Part shown: piece after piece, positions 9,950-19,439 of the stretch
How positions within the stretch are numbered: the first letter of the stretch is position 1
How the letters are laid out: the number at the start of each line of letters is the position of its first letter
Assembly: GCA_963803015.1 (NCBI GenBank)
Contig: CAWDKV010000003.1
Location: forward strand, 682,001 to 746,000
Reading direction: 5' to 3'
DNA from: Berkiella sp963803015
Lineage (GTDB): Bacteria; Pseudomonadota; Gammaproteobacteria; Berkiellales; Berkiellaceae
DNA: 64,000 nt
Made by a program: the position numbers and the translations under genes
Notes under the pieces: model-generated
The model's input: the letters and a program-made list of their open reading frames with translations, nothing else
What the model was told of the DNA's origin: nothing
Databases searched by the model: none

Positions 9950-11494
9950 TTATTTTAGAAGTGCCCGTTGTTTAATTAATTTTGATTCATCTTTAACACT
10001 TTCTCGGACTTTCTGATTATTCACAAATAAGGGTAGAACACAATTGTCATATCCTTTTACGTCGAAGTTCTCAGAGTGGGAAAGTGCTGAGATATAAGCG
10101 CCTCTCTCTGGAAAAGTTAGGTTGAGGGGAATTTCATTCGTTGTGCTCATTTCTTTTAAGAGTGAAAACAGTTTCCGAGTAATAAAATTGAAAGTTTTTT
10201 TATAAAAATATATGGTCATATGACTTGAAATTTTATTTCTAGTCCCTTCCAACATATTTCTTGTCGCGCAAGTAGCAATGACCGCTAATGATTTTTTATG
10301 CACTTCAATTTCATAAACAGTATTGAGAAATCTTTTAATATGTAAATCCTGAATTGCTTTTGGTGTATCTTTTAACCTGTCTTTGAATACGGCTGTAACT
10401 AAATTATAATTAATTAAGAATTTCATTTCTAGCGGGAGTTCCAGAGGTTCGGTAGTGGTGTTACCGTCAGACAATGAGCTTGCTTGATAAAGGAAAGAAG
10501 CTTTCTGATAAACGTCCTCTACCTCTTTGCTAATTGTTATTAATAAAATAGGACTTTTCTCTGTTATGCATAATTTCCCAGAAAGCGCCAAAAAAATCAA
10601 AACGCTATCTAAACCATTCTCTGCGCACAAATCAATTAAGGTTTTTTCCTTTAAAGGCATGTTAAAGTCAACAAATGGTATGGCTTCAATCAAAAAATTT
10701 TGGAGTTGCAGCTTGGAAATATTTAATCTAAATATTTTATATAGAACATAATATTTACAGATGTTAAGAGATACCTCATTAAAATTATTTAATTCTATAA
10801 GATCTTCAGGAAAGTATTTTAATGCCATTCTTGAGATTTCTTCACTAATGATATTGTTAACTTGATCGTATGATGTAAAATGAATGGTCGGTGTTGTAGT
10901 GCATGCCTGCGTAAGAATACTTTTTATAACTATTGTTTGCCAACAATCTGCTGTTACATCTGACAACAATGATTTTAGCGACCATTTTGGTAAAAAGTCC
11001 CAAGTTATGTAATTGCCGATTGCTACAATATCCCAATTTAATTTTTGAGGCGTTTCTTTGATGAGTTTTAAAAGAATCTCCTTTGCCCATAATTTTTCAC
11101 CATGAGCGGCTAATATTAATAAATTAAGGGCAGATTTGAAGCTGCTGGGGCCTCCTCCTATAATTCCGGAATTCCAATTTAATTTTTCTGGGTAGGTTTC
11201 AACAATATGTTGCAACATTTCGGCGCAAATCCCCCCAGCATCCTGGATGGCGGCCAATACGAGTAGCGGAAAAACAGGTACTTGAAATTCGCCATGTACT
11301 GAATCTTCAAAATTAATTTTGTGTAGAGCATTTTCTCTAAGGAAATTCTGTAGCTGTCTTGCAACAGCATTGTTGACTTTATCTCTTTCCATTAAGGTTT
11401 TTACAAGCCCAAGAAACGTTTTTTTTATAAGGTTGGTTGGTACGTCTTGACTCTCTTCTATTTTAATTCTTAAATCTATCGCGCCTGGTTTCAT
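9950..11494 (-). CDS. Hypothetical ankyrin-like helical repeat protein
   Basis: 514-residue protein of unknown function. ATG at 11494 with GAGGG 7 bases upstream. Two related segments of about 30 residues lie at 77-107 and 125-154, each of the form L..LAA....A...L..I.E...KLNW, reminiscent of ankyrin or similar alpha-solenoid repeats. The rest is predicted mostly helical and Leu/Ile-rich without signal peptide. It sits beside the kinase-like gene on the same strand (about 200 bases apart) and probably belongs to the same effector group, but no catalytic motif is visible. Confidence 0.75.
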   Translation of the reverse strand: MKPGAIDLRIKIEESQDVPTNLIKKTFLGLVKTLMERDKVNNAVARQLQNFLRENALHKINFEDSVHGEFQVPVFPLLVLAAIQDAGGICAEMLQHIVETYPEKLNWNSGIIGGGPSSFKSALNLLILAAHGEKLWAKEILLKLIKETPQKLNWDIVAIGNYITWDFLPKWSLKSLLSDVTADCWQTIVIKSILTQACTTTPTIHFTSYDQVNNIISEEISRMALKYFPEDLIELNNFNEVSLNICKYYVLYKIFRLNISKLQLQNFLIEAIPFVDFNMPLKEKTLIDLCAENGLDSVLIFLALSGKLCITEKSPILLITISKEVEDVYQKASFLYQASSLSDGNTTTEPLELPLEMKFLINYNLVTAVFKDRLKDTPKAIQDLHIKRFLNTVYEIEVHKKSLAVIATCATRNMLEGTRNKISSHMTIYFYKKTFNFITRKLFSLLKEMSTTNEIPLNLTFPERGAYISALSHSENFDVKGYDNCVLPLFVNNQKVRESVKDESKLIKQRALLK

Positions 11495-11815
11495 TAAAGT
11501 ACCCTCATAACTATTGTATAGCTTCTATAATCATGTTTTATTTAATTGATTAGGAAAGTACCTGAACTATACTTGGGTGATTTTTAGAAAATAGGGCAAA
11601 TTTACGGGGTTATTTAAAATAAGTGTTCATATTTTTAAATTCTTTTTTTGGTACTGATAAATTAAACATTGGGTAAGCAATTTAGCATTGTTAATAAGTC
11701 AAAAAACTACATTTGTTTATAATGTGGCTACACCTATAGATGAATGGAGAATTAAATTTGTCATTGCGACTAACTTTGTCCATGTTTTCGATATTCTGAA
11801 ATTTAAGAGGGTTAA
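11495..11815. other. AT-rich divergent intergenic region
   Basis: About 320 bases between divergent genes. A perfect TATAAT is present at 11718-11723 facing the yjbQ-like gene, but without a well-spaced -35. Nothing else could be assigned. Confidence 0.4.
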
Positions 11816-12235
11816 ATGAAACATTATCGAGAAGAATTATTTTTTAATACAACCACTCGCGTGGCTTTTATAAACATAACGAGCAAAGTTCAAAAAGCAA
11901 TTGCACAAAGTGGCATTGTTAATGGCCTTTGCTTAGTCAATGCGATGCATATCAGTGCAAGTGTTTATATTAATGATGATGAACCGGGATTATTGCATGA
12001 TTATGCAACCTGGTTAGAAAAATTAGCCCCGCATCAGCCTATCAACCAATATCGTCACAATGATACAGGTGAAGATAACGCTGACGCGCATATCAAACGC
12101 CAAATTATGGGAAGAGAGGTTGTTGTAGCAATCACTGATGGCAAACTTGATTTCGGCCCTTGGGAACAAATTTTTTATGGTGAATTTGATGGGAAAAGAA
12201 AAAAAAGGGTATTGATCAAAATCATTGGAGAATAA
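11816..12235 (+). CDS. yjbQ: YjbQ family protein (UPF0047)
   Basis: 139-residue protein matching the YjbQ/UPF0047 family in length and motifs: HISASVYINDDEPGLLHD (family HxSaxxxxNddepgLlxD), YRHNDTGEDNADAHIK, GPWEQIFYGEFDGKRKKR. Members form trimers with a conserved His-lined site, and some have been reported to have thiamine-phosphate synthase side activity; the real cellular role is unsettled. ATG at 11816 preceded by AGAGGG. Monocistronic, cytoplasmic, full length. Confidence 0.9.
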   Translation: MKHYREELFFNTTTRVAFINITSKVQKAIAQSGIVNGLCLVNAMHISASVYINDDEPGLLHDYATWLEKLAPHQPINQYRHNDTGEDNADAHIKRQIMGREVVVAITDGKLDFGPWEQIFYGEFDGKRKKRVLIKIIGE

Positions 12236-12304
12236 GACCAAATGCGAATCAGAGCAAGAGTATGCAAGGGACAAAAAACATAGGTCCTGTATATACGCTG
12301 CTGC

Positions 12305-12997
12305 TTAGGGAGTATCTCTAGTTATTTTATTCATCTGAGATGCGTGCCATTCACGAAAGAGACTTTCGCGTCGACGAGGATAACGTTCATTGAGAACGGT
12401 TAAAGATATTATGCTGTCAGTGCGAAAATGACGGTAATCTTGTTGCATCTGGCACCAGGCAGCGAGAATGCGACCGTTGATGAAGTAGCCAATTGCAAAC
12501 GGCCATAATACACGCTGAGTTTGTCGACCGTCCTTTGAGCGGTAAATAATATCTATTTTGCACTCACGCCTAATTGCGTCTCGCAGTGTTGAAAGATCTT
12601 CCTTGTTTGCAATTGGCGGTCCAACTCGCAAGGGGACAGCCCCCATGCCATTTCGTATATTGGATGGGAGAACTTCTTTGATTTTACTTAAAGCATCAGA
12701 AGCGGCCTTGGCTAGCGGACGATCGGCAAATGTCGAAACCCAAAGGATCCCAAGCATGAGTGCTTCCATCTCTGTGTGCGAAAACATTAAGGGTGGTACA
12801 AAAAAGCCTGGCCGAAATATGTAGCCAACACCAGGTTCTCCTTCAATGTCAGCGCCTTGCGATTGAAGAGTCGCTATATCGCGATAAAGGGTGCGAATAC
12901 TGATATTTAACTCGTCCGCAAGTCTTTGTCCGCTAACTGGCATGCGGTGTCTTCTTAGGATCTGGAGCAAGGTCAAAAGACGTTCTGTTCGATTCAT
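12305..12997 (-). CDS. YafY-type transcriptional regulator (HTH + WYL)
   Basis: 230-residue DeoR/YafY-like regulator. N-terminal winged HTH (MNRTERLLTLLQILRRHRMPVSG..LADELNIS.RTLYRDI) followed by a WYL-type ligand-binding domain (about 135-205, with IIYRSKDGRQTQRVLWPFAI). The start at 12997 (MNRTERLL) matches family N-termini; a GTG-proximal ATG at 13054 would add 19 unconserved residues that overlap the presumed operator. Divergently transcribed from a VOC protein gene, the usual arrangement in which such a regulator controls its neighbour and itself. Base composition looks richer in G+C than the surrounding effector genes, hinting at transfer (visual impression only). Confidence 0.88.
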   Translation of the reverse strand: MNRTERLLTLLQILRRHRMPVSGQRLADELNISIRTLYRDIATLQSQGADIEGEPGVGYIFRPGFFVPPLMFSHTEMEALMLGILWVSTFADRPLAKAASDALSKIKEVLPSNIRNGMGAVPLRVGPPIANKEDLSTLRDAIRRECKIDIIYRSKDGRQTQRVLWPFAIGYFINGRILAAWCQMQQDYRHFRTDSIISLTVLNERYPRRRESLFREWHASQMNKITRDTP

Positions 12998-13020
12998 AAA
13001 TACATGATACTGCCATTTTT

Positions 13021-13054
13021 TGTCAGTGTCATGTTGTATATTATTAACTGTCAT
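13021..13054. promoter_or_regulatory. Candidate operator: three TGTCA repeats
   Basis: TGTCA occurs at 13021, 13027 and 13049 in the 80-base divergent gap. The TGTCAT at 13027 and 13049 are 22 bases apart, about two helical turns, with TATATT (13037-13042) between them. This is a plausible binding region for the adjacent YafY-type regulator. Confidence 0.4.
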
Positions 13055-13077
13055 ACCCCTAATGGAGAATATAGCTT

Positions 13078-13446
13078 ATGTTAAATCCCAATCTTTTACT
13101 CTTTTATGTGAAGGATCCAATAGAAAGCGCGTCCTTTTATGAGAAAATTTTTGAACAACAACCGGTGGCCGCTTTTCCAACTTATGTTGCTTTTAGGTTC
13201 TCTAACGGTTTCACACTTAGCCTCTGGTCGACACAAGCGCAGGATTTTGTTTCGGTTGGATCGGGTAACCGTTCAGAATTAGCGTTTATGGTTTCAGATG
13301 AGAATGAAGTGCGTCATCTTCGTGATCATTGGGGGAAATGGGGAGTTTCTATAGAGCAAGATCTGCATGAAGCAGTATTTGGATTAACTTTCGTCGCCTT
13401 AGATCCGGATGGTCATCGTATTCGTGTTTGTATTCCCGATAAATAA
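13078..13446 (+). CDS. VOC family protein (glyoxalase/bleomycin-resistance fold)
   Basis: 122-residue vicinal oxygen chelate protein: MLNPNLLLFYVKDPIESASFYEKIF start module, second half with ALDPDGHRIRVCIPDK. Such proteins bind divalent metal and act as glyoxalase-like enzymes or drug-binding resistance proteins; the substrate cannot be read from the sequence. GGAGA lies about 9 bases before the ATG. Divergent from the YafY-type regulator, which probably controls it. Cytoplasmic and full length. Confidence 0.87.
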   Translation: MLNPNLLLFYVKDPIESASFYEKIFEQQPVAAFPTYVAFRFSNGFTLSLWSTQAQDFVSVGSGNRSELAFMVSDENEVRHLRDHWGKWGVSIEQDLHEAVFGLTFVALDPDGHRIRVCIPDK

Positions 13447-13753
13447 AACAGACGAGAACAGTCTAATCTTTGTTTTATTTTCTATTGATCTATAGCTTTG
13501 TGATGGGTGGCTCGTTAAAAAGATCTTCTTCCAAAGGATTCTTTAAAAAAACGCTGATCGCCCAATGTTCTTCCTATACTGCCATAAAATAGCCGTTTTA
13601 AAAACCAAAGTAGCTGTTATACGGAGGGAGTAAAAATGTTAGCGTAGTGACTCTTTGATTTTAATCCTATTTTTTTAGCCTTATTTTCATTACAATCAAA
13701 GTTATTGCAAAAACTAACGGGCAAGTACACGTTATCCCACACGAGAACACACA
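13447..13753. other. Intergenic region
   Basis: About 300 AT-rich bases. An 8-bp inverted repeat CTTTGATT/AATCAAAG (13653-13660, 13694-13701) brackets a T-rich stretch. A good ribosome site (GGAGGGAG) at about 13623-13630 leads only to a three-codon ORF. No RNA gene seen. Confidence 0.4.
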
Positions 13754-16700
13754 ATGCAAAAAGGTCCTTCTCAATCTCTCTTAGCACTTATTCCCGCTTT
13801 GATTGCTGCAGCAGCTAAAATTCCACTAAAGCCAAACTCTCCTAAATATAAAGAATTAACTACAAAATTCAAAGATCTATTTGCAAATAGGAAGCTATCA
13901 GAATCGGTATTGGAAAAAATATACCTTATCGTAAATCATTTAGAGGAAGATCCTATTGATGATATAAGGTTGGAAACAAAAAGGCTTTATGAAGGTATTT
14001 GCATTCTGCATTTTGCTTTGGAAGAAATTATTCCTTCACAACGTAGTTTTATCAATTATAAAATCAGATTTCATGGTTTAATTTTTAAGAATATTTCTAA
14101 AATATTTTTGCGTATGTTCACGATTTTTTCAAAAGATCAAGAACATAATATTAACAACCTTGAAGCTTATAAAATGTATTTTGACTTAAGATGGTTAGTG
14201 AATGAATCCTACTACCCTTACTACGGCGATTTTTTAAACCGCTTGCTCGAAAACAATATCCCTGAGCTTACTAAAGATGAAAGGGCCACTGAAAAAACAA
14301 CCTTTTTAGAAGCACGGCTACGCTTTATTCATATTGAAATGTATAGCGCTCTGATTGGTTATTTAGTGGGAGATATAGAGAATGCCAAAAGATATCATCA
14401 ACAAGCTGAAGAGCTCTTAGATTATTTTCATTCAAACCTATCTAAAATTGCTGATTGTGTCTCTTTACCCATTAAATGTATTAGGCTTAGATTAACAAAA
14501 GACTTTGTTGAACAAAGAGCACTTTTGCAAGTGGTTAGTTCTCAAGAGCATGAAACGACGCGTTTACACTATCTTGCTTTAAATCACATTGGAGATTTGA
14601 GTAATACAATAGGCCCCCTACTTGATATCATACTGCAAGAGAGTGGTAATGAACCGATGCCAGACAATGCAGAGAAAGTAGCACAAGTACAAAGATTATT
14701 AGTAACTGCAAATGGATTATTTGCAAATAATACAGAGAATAACATTTTAGCTCAGTTTTTTACTGTCCAAAAAGAAGAAGAGTTAAAACGGCTGTGTAAT
14801 GCGCTTGTTATTTTAAAAGAATTGAATAACAAAGAAGTATTTGCTCTACTGCCTATCATTGGAAATCTCTTTTTATCATGGCGGCAATTCTTTGCAAAAA
14901 ATCCTAAAATTCTTCCTTGTCGGATGCTTGCTGACTATTTGATAGAAATGTCTAATGATATTTTTCAATGCATCAATGTGGTTGAGTCAAGAAAACTCCC
15001 TCTCGTAAGAGAAGTTATGTCGCAGATAACGGTAGAACAGGTAATGCCAGTAGCACACACCCCATCTGAGGAAACAGAGAGAAAAAAACGCGGTGGAGAA
15101 AAACGCAGAACAAAACAAGCTAGTGAAGAAGAAGCACTTCGCGTAGAAGCTAGAAGGGAAGAAGAGAGGCAAAAAGCTGCCAAGTCAGCACAGCAAGCGC
15201 AAGAAAAATCAAAAAGGGAGTTAGAGGAGCAAGAAGCCCTTAAAAAAGACCAAAGAATAAGAGAACTAGGACGAAACGACGGGAGTGTGCAAAAACAAGA
15301 AGAAGAGAAGCGTCAAGAGGCAATAAAGGCTGAGCAAGAAAAGTTAAGGCAAAAAAGGTTGAGAGAAGAGGAAAGAAGAGTAAGAAAGCAAAAGACGAAA
15401 GAGAGTAACCGAGCTCAAGCTCAGAATAACGCTGTTGAGATAACTTCTGGGCAAATAATAAAGGTAGAAGTTTTTACCAAAGCGCAAGGTGAACTTGAAG
15501 AAAAACAAAGAAAGGATACCCTTGCTAAAGAGCAAGCAGAATTAGAAGAAAAGCATAGGTTGGAGCAGCTTGCTAAAGCACAAGCTGAGCGCCAAGAAAA
15601 ACAAAGGATGGAGGCTCTGGTAAAGGAGCAAGCTGCGTTAGAAGAAAAGAGAAGAGTAGAGCCACTTGCTAAAGCAGAAGCAGAATTTGAAGAAAATCAA
15701 AGAGAAAAAGCCCGCAGCGAAGAAGCGCAACTTGTTGCGTCTTTAAGGATTCAAGCGCAGATGATTGCTAATGCAGCAATTGGGAAAAGGCAAAAAGAAA
15801 AACAAGAGCAACGTGAAAAAGCGTTAACTGAAAAAGGAACTAGTTTTTCTGATGAAGGAGCGCTCTGTCAATCATTTAATACTATGTCCTTAGTTTTCTA
15901 TCAAATTCATTATCCTGGATTGGTAACAGAAATTTTACGCGCTTTAAATCAACAAGGCTATTGGGCTTATGTAGTGGGCGGCGCTGTGCGTGATCCGTTG
16001 CTTGGTCTTTCTCCAAAAGATTACGATTTGATTACGAATTGTCCCAAAGCGAAGCTGAAAGGGATTTTTAAAGATTGTCTAGAAAGTAGCTTTATCTCTG
16101 GTCTTTTTAGTCTAAATGTAGACATCACCGGCCAATTGAAAATTCAGCTTTTATGTACCAGCTTATCACTTCAAGAAGCATTACAAGCAAGAGATGTCAC
16201 CATTAATACCTTTATCGCCGATGCGGATGGAAAAGTTTATGACACACTCAAAGCATTACCACATCTTCGTGATGACTATTTACATTTTTTAGGTGATATC
16301 AATGCGCGCTTGCAAGAAGATCCTAAAAAAATATTTAGAATGATTACCATGGCTGCGCGTTTTAACAAAAAAATTCAACAGGGTCATATTATGGCGATTT
16401 ATCAAAATGCCCCATTAATCACAAAAAAATTATCTTTTGGAGCCTATATTGCACAAATGCATACATTATTTCTCATAGGTACGGCTTGTGCAAATTTTCG
16501 AAAAATTCAATTTTTAAACATACTTCAGTTTTTAACGCCTTCGCCACAAGAGTTTAATACGGATTTAATTTTGTATCCTCGATATTTAGAGAAAAGGCTT
16601 TCTGAGTTCGATGTAATGGATCCTGTTGCGCGCCAGGAAAATTACAGTGTTTGCGATATTTTAGCATTATTGTTATTGCCTGAGTTACTTAAAAATGTTC

Positions 16701-17035
16701 AAGTTAAAAGAATGGACTTGATGACAGCTGTTGAGAGTGTGACAACTTCATTTAACTCAGGATTTAAAGGTGATTTTTCAGAAGATGAGAAAATGCGCTT
16801 GGCCAGCGTCATTAAGATTAAGTTTCTCAATCATTATAGTAACTATGTTACAGCGCAAGTCCACGAGATGGCTCGAAAGCAGAGACAGCAAGATTCAATA
16901 GAAGTGCGCAGTAGCATCCCTGCTGATAACCCTGCCCTCGTGCCATATTATGGATCTCAGAGTCGGCTTTCTCAGCCCAGTGGTTTGCCCACACAAAGGT
17001 CACCGGAGAGAATGAGAATGCACAAATATTCTTGA
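13754..17035 (+). CDS. Coiled-coil protein with C-terminal poly(A) polymerase/CCA-like nucleotidyltransferase domain
   Basis: 1093-residue fusion. The N-terminal 430 residues are helical and unassigned. About 430-700 is a Lys/Glu/Gln-rich coiled coil ending in five 16-residue repeats (574-653). About 716-880 matches the class II nucleotidyltransferase head of PcnB/CCA enzymes: VVGGAVRD (740-747), catalytic DYD (756-758) in SPKDYDLIT, RDVTINTFIAD, and LQEDPKKIFRMITMAARF corresponding to the family EDPxRxxRAxxFA motif. The normal RNA-binding tail is replaced by unrelated sequence. The catalytic residues look intact, so nucleotide transfer is plausible. Housekeeping PcnB enzymes lack such an N-terminal half, so a host-targeted role is inferred. 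Ribosome site is weak. Confidence 0.82.
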   Translation: MQKGPSQSLLALIPALIAAAAKIPLKPNSPKYKELTTKFKDLFANRKLSESVLEKIYLIVNHLEEDPIDDIRLETKRLYEGICILHFALEEIIPSQRSFINYKIRFHGLIFKNISKIFLRMFTIFSKDQEHNINNLEAYKMYFDLRWLVNESYYPYYGDFLNRLLENNIPELTKDERATEKTTFLEARLRFIHIEMYSALIGYLVGDIENAKRYHQQAEELLDYFHSNLSKIADCVSLPIKCIRLRLTKDFVEQRALLQVVSSQEHETTRLHYLALNHIGDLSNTIGPLLDIILQESGNEPMPDNAEKVAQVQRLLVTANGLFANNTENNILAQFFTVQKEEELKRLCNALVILKELNNKEVFALLPIIGNLFLSWRQFFAKNPKILPCRMLADYLIEMSNDIFQCINVVESRKLPLVREVMSQITVEQVMPVAHTPSEETERKKRGGEKRRTKQASEEEALRVEARREEERQKAAKSAQQAQEKSKRELEEQEALKKDQRIRELGRNDGSVQKQEEEKRQEAIKAEQEKLRQKRLREEERRVRKQKTKESNRAQAQNNAVEITSGQIIKVEVFTKAQGELEEKQRKDTLAKEQAELEEKHRLEQLAKAQAERQEKQRMEALVKEQAALEEKRRVEPLAKAEAEFEENQREKARSEEAQLVASLRIQAQMIANAAIGKRQKEKQEQREKALTEKGTSFSDEGALCQSFNTMSLVFYQIHYPGLVTEILRALNQQGYWAYVVGGAVRDPLLGLSPKDYDLITNCPKAKLKGIFKDCLESSFISGLFSLNVDITGQLKIQLLCTSLSLQEALQARDVTINTFIADADGKVYDTLKALPHLRDDYLHFLGDINARLQEDPKKIFRMITMAARFNKKIQQGHIMAIYQNAPLITKKLSFGAYIAQMHTLFLIGTACANFRKIQFLNILQFLTPSPQEFNTDLILYPRYLEKRLSEFDVMDPVARQENYSVCDILALLLLPELLKNVQVKRMDLMTAVESVTTSFNSGFKGDFSEDEKMRLASVIKIKFLNHYSNYVTAQVHEMARKQRQQDSIEVRSSIPADNPALVPYYGSQSRLSQPSGLPTQRSPERMRMHKYS
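15473..15712 (+). repeat. Five 16-residue coiled-coil repeats
   Basis: Five consecutive copies of a unit like LAKEQAELEEKHRLEQ (also LAKAQAERQEKQRMEA, LVKEQAALEEKRRVEP, LAKAEAEFEENQREKA), residues 574-653 of the nucleotidyltransferase-like fusion. They form a regular charged helix between the N-terminal part and the catalytic domain. Confidence 0.75.
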
Positions 17036-17195
17036 TAGAATGAAACAAAAATAACACGGCTCTCGTTTTCATTTTTCTGTTAGCTATTTTTCTTAAAAAT
17101 AGGTGCTGGAGCATGAAAATTATGTGAATTGTAATTCACATAAAAACTGTTTAAAATCTCACCATTCCCATTTTTCCCATAAAGCAAGGCCTTAT

Positions 17196-19286
17196 ATGAA
17201 AAATCCAGCTGATTTTGTGAAAAAGAGTTTACATGCATGGCGAAACGATGAAGCTGCTACGCTTTATAAAAGAATTCAATCCTTAGCAAAGTTATATCGC
17301 TTAGGTAAATATCCTATGCCTTTACCGACTTCTTTAGCCATAGAAGGAGGTGGTCCACGTGGACGGTTGTATATCAGTGCTATTGAAGCCTTAACTGAGC
17401 TTCGTTTTAATCCTGAAATTGTTGCTGGCACCTCAGTTGGGGCAATTTTTTCGTTATTAGTAGGTTTGGGATTTAGTGCTAAGCAGATTAAAGAAATTGC
17501 CGAGAATATTAATTTTTTTGATTTAATGGATTATCGGCCAAATGTTATTGGTGATTGGTTATCAGGCACATGGTTCAATAAAATTGCTTCTTTGGCATAT
17601 CTAGAATATCTTCATTCTGGAGATATTTTTCATTTTTGGGGATCACATATTATTGAAGAAATATTAGGGGATCCGCATTCAAGCTTTGCAGATTTGCATG
17701 CCAAAGTTGCCTCTGGTGCTGATCCTTTATTGAAAGATTTAATTTTTACCGCTGTACATGCTAAAAACGATACAATCCAAGTCTTTTCTTTTGAAACCAC
17801 GCCAAATGTCCGTATTGTCGACGCTTTACAGGCTTCCATGACTTTGCCAGGCATTTTTCAAGTAAGAACGGTTAGGAATAAAGATGGTTCTGAGTTTGGA
17901 AAATTTGTTGATGGCGGTGTCAAGATCAACAACCCCATCAATGTGCTCGATAAATCAAAATATACACATCCTAATTATCCTTTGCAAAGTACGGTTTCTC
18001 CATATGAGAGCACAGCTGTCAATCCTAGTGCATTAGGGCTATCTTTATCCTGGTTATACAAATTAGATCCCACTATTACGCCCATCAACGCAGCAGTTAA
18101 AAAAGAAATAGATGCTTATATAAATGAAAATGTTCTTATCACGACATTACAATCTGGTGGACTATCTTTGATAAATTGGTTAAAAAAGCAGAAGGCGAAA
18201 GTAACGCTATTTATGCAATATTATAAACATAAATATTGGAAATATTATGACTTGGGAGATATTTTTAGACATATTGTGAGTTTCAATGTTGGTTTGCCGG
18301 TTTTTAATAAAGAAGATAGAGCTCAAAAATTAAAAGATCATTTTCCTAATACCATTCAGATTTGGAATCTTGATATGGCCCCGCATGAAACAGAATATAC
18401 TGAGAAACAAAAGCAACGGGCAGACATTGTAGGAAGAGAAACAGTCTATAGCTGGTGGGATACCTTGCACAAACCAGATCAAACTTATTTAGGACAATAC
18501 AATAATTTATCTGATGATTGCTGTCCAAGTAAGCTAGCACAATATCTGATAGAATTTATCCTCGAATTGGAAAAGTATGAAGACTCAAACTTGAAAAATC
18601 ATGGATATAATCCAGAAGAGCTACCTCAAAACGTCAGAATTCAATTCCTCACTTATAAAATGGCAAAAATACTTGCTTCTTTTCCTTCACCAGAAACAGA
18701 ATTAAATTTGCATTTACAAAAGGCTAAAGCTCATCAGAAAGAAACACAAGATAAAATACAATTAGCGCAACAAAAGCGCGAATGTTACTTGGAAAGAGCG
18801 ATTGTTAAAAAATTAATGCATGCCATTCAATCACGTGATAATGAAAAATTTAAGCGTGCCTACCATGCACAATTAGGGAATGGAATCAGTAGATTAACCA
18901 AGCCAGTTACTCCTGAAGGTTATACCTTGTTGCATTATATTATTCTGGAGGGAGAGCCTTCTACTTTAGAGCTCGCTCTATCTTTAGCCAAAGAATCGAT
19001 ACAGCAAGCTTGTCAAAATGGGAAAAAACCACTTTTCTCTTCTATGAAAGCATTGTTGGATGTATGTGGTCGAGAAACTTTATGTGAACTTGCTGCGCAA
19101 AGTCATGATCCGAGATTTGGTAAGGTTTTAAGTGCGTATTGCCCAGAATTAAGAAGAAGATGTAATCCACTTACCACGAGCTATGCTCAAATAAAAACCT
19201 CATTTGAAGGGTTGGGTGGCAAAGTGAAAAAACTTTCTCAACAAGTTGCTTCTGGAAATAGGGGCAAAATTGCGACATTAAGATAA
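17196..19286 (+). CDS. Patatin-like phospholipase
   Basis: 696-residue protein with a complete patatin catalytic core: oxyanion loop EGGGPRGRLY (Gly51 on), nucleophile GTSVG with Ser80, and catalytic Asp239 in DGGVKINNP. Patatin-like enzymes are phospholipase A/lipid acyl hydrolases; ExoU and VipD are secreted examples that act in host cells. The ATG at 17196 (MKNPADFVKK) has AAGG 6 bases upstream and is preferred to a GTG at 17103. After the core (about 1-300) comes a long helical region, a Lys/Gln-rich helix (520-570), and a C-terminal ankyrin-like stretch (EGYTLLHYIILEGEP). No signal peptide, which fits a specialised-secretion substrate rather than a Sec-exported lipase. Confidence 0.9.
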   Translation: MKNPADFVKKSLHAWRNDEAATLYKRIQSLAKLYRLGKYPMPLPTSLAIEGGGPRGRLYISAIEALTELRFNPEIVAGTSVGAIFSLLVGLGFSAKQIKEIAENINFFDLMDYRPNVIGDWLSGTWFNKIASLAYLEYLHSGDIFHFWGSHIIEEILGDPHSSFADLHAKVASGADPLLKDLIFTAVHAKNDTIQVFSFETTPNVRIVDALQASMTLPGIFQVRTVRNKDGSEFGKFVDGGVKINNPINVLDKSKYTHPNYPLQSTVSPYESTAVNPSALGLSLSWLYKLDPTITPINAAVKKEIDAYINENVLITTLQSGGLSLINWLKKQKAKVTLFMQYYKHKYWKYYDLGDIFRHIVSFNVGLPVFNKEDRAQKLKDHFPNTIQIWNLDMAPHETEYTEKQKQRADIVGRETVYSWWDTLHKPDQTYLGQYNNLSDDCCPSKLAQYLIEFILELEKYEDSNLKNHGYNPEELPQNVRIQFLTYKMAKILASFPSPETELNLHLQKAKAHQKETQDKIQLAQQKRECYLERAIVKKLMHAIQSRDNEKFKRAYHAQLGNGISRLTKPVTPEGYTLLHYIILEGEPSTLELALSLAKESIQQACQNGKKPLFSSMKALLDVCGRETLCELAAQSHDPRFGKVLSAYCPELRRRCNPLTTSYAQIKTSFEGLGGKVKKLSQQVASGNRGKIATLR

Positions 19287-19392
19287 ACGTTTTAGCCCAA
19301 TTTAATTCGTTTATTTTTAGATAAATCGTCATCAATCGCTTCCATTTTAGCCTCACTGTTTTCTGCTAAAAACACCATTCAACTAACGCTGA

Positions 19393-19436
19393 TTAAATAT
19401 ATGATAAATAAATCACATTATTTATCATATATTTAA
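19393..19436. repeat. Perfect 19-bp inverted repeat, 6-base spacer
   Basis: TTAAATATATGATAAATAA (19393-19411) is exactly complementary to 19418-19436, separated by ATCACA. It ends 3 bases before the -35 of the promoter for the small peptide gene, and 107 bases after the patatin gene. It could be an activator/repressor site or an AT-only stem acting as terminator for the upstream gene. Confidence 0.85.
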
Positions 19437-19439
19437 CCT

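Noticed and set aside
13636..13647. Three-codon frame with a near-perfect ribosome site
   Set aside because: Too short to be a product; most likely coincidence, though a leader function cannot be excluded.
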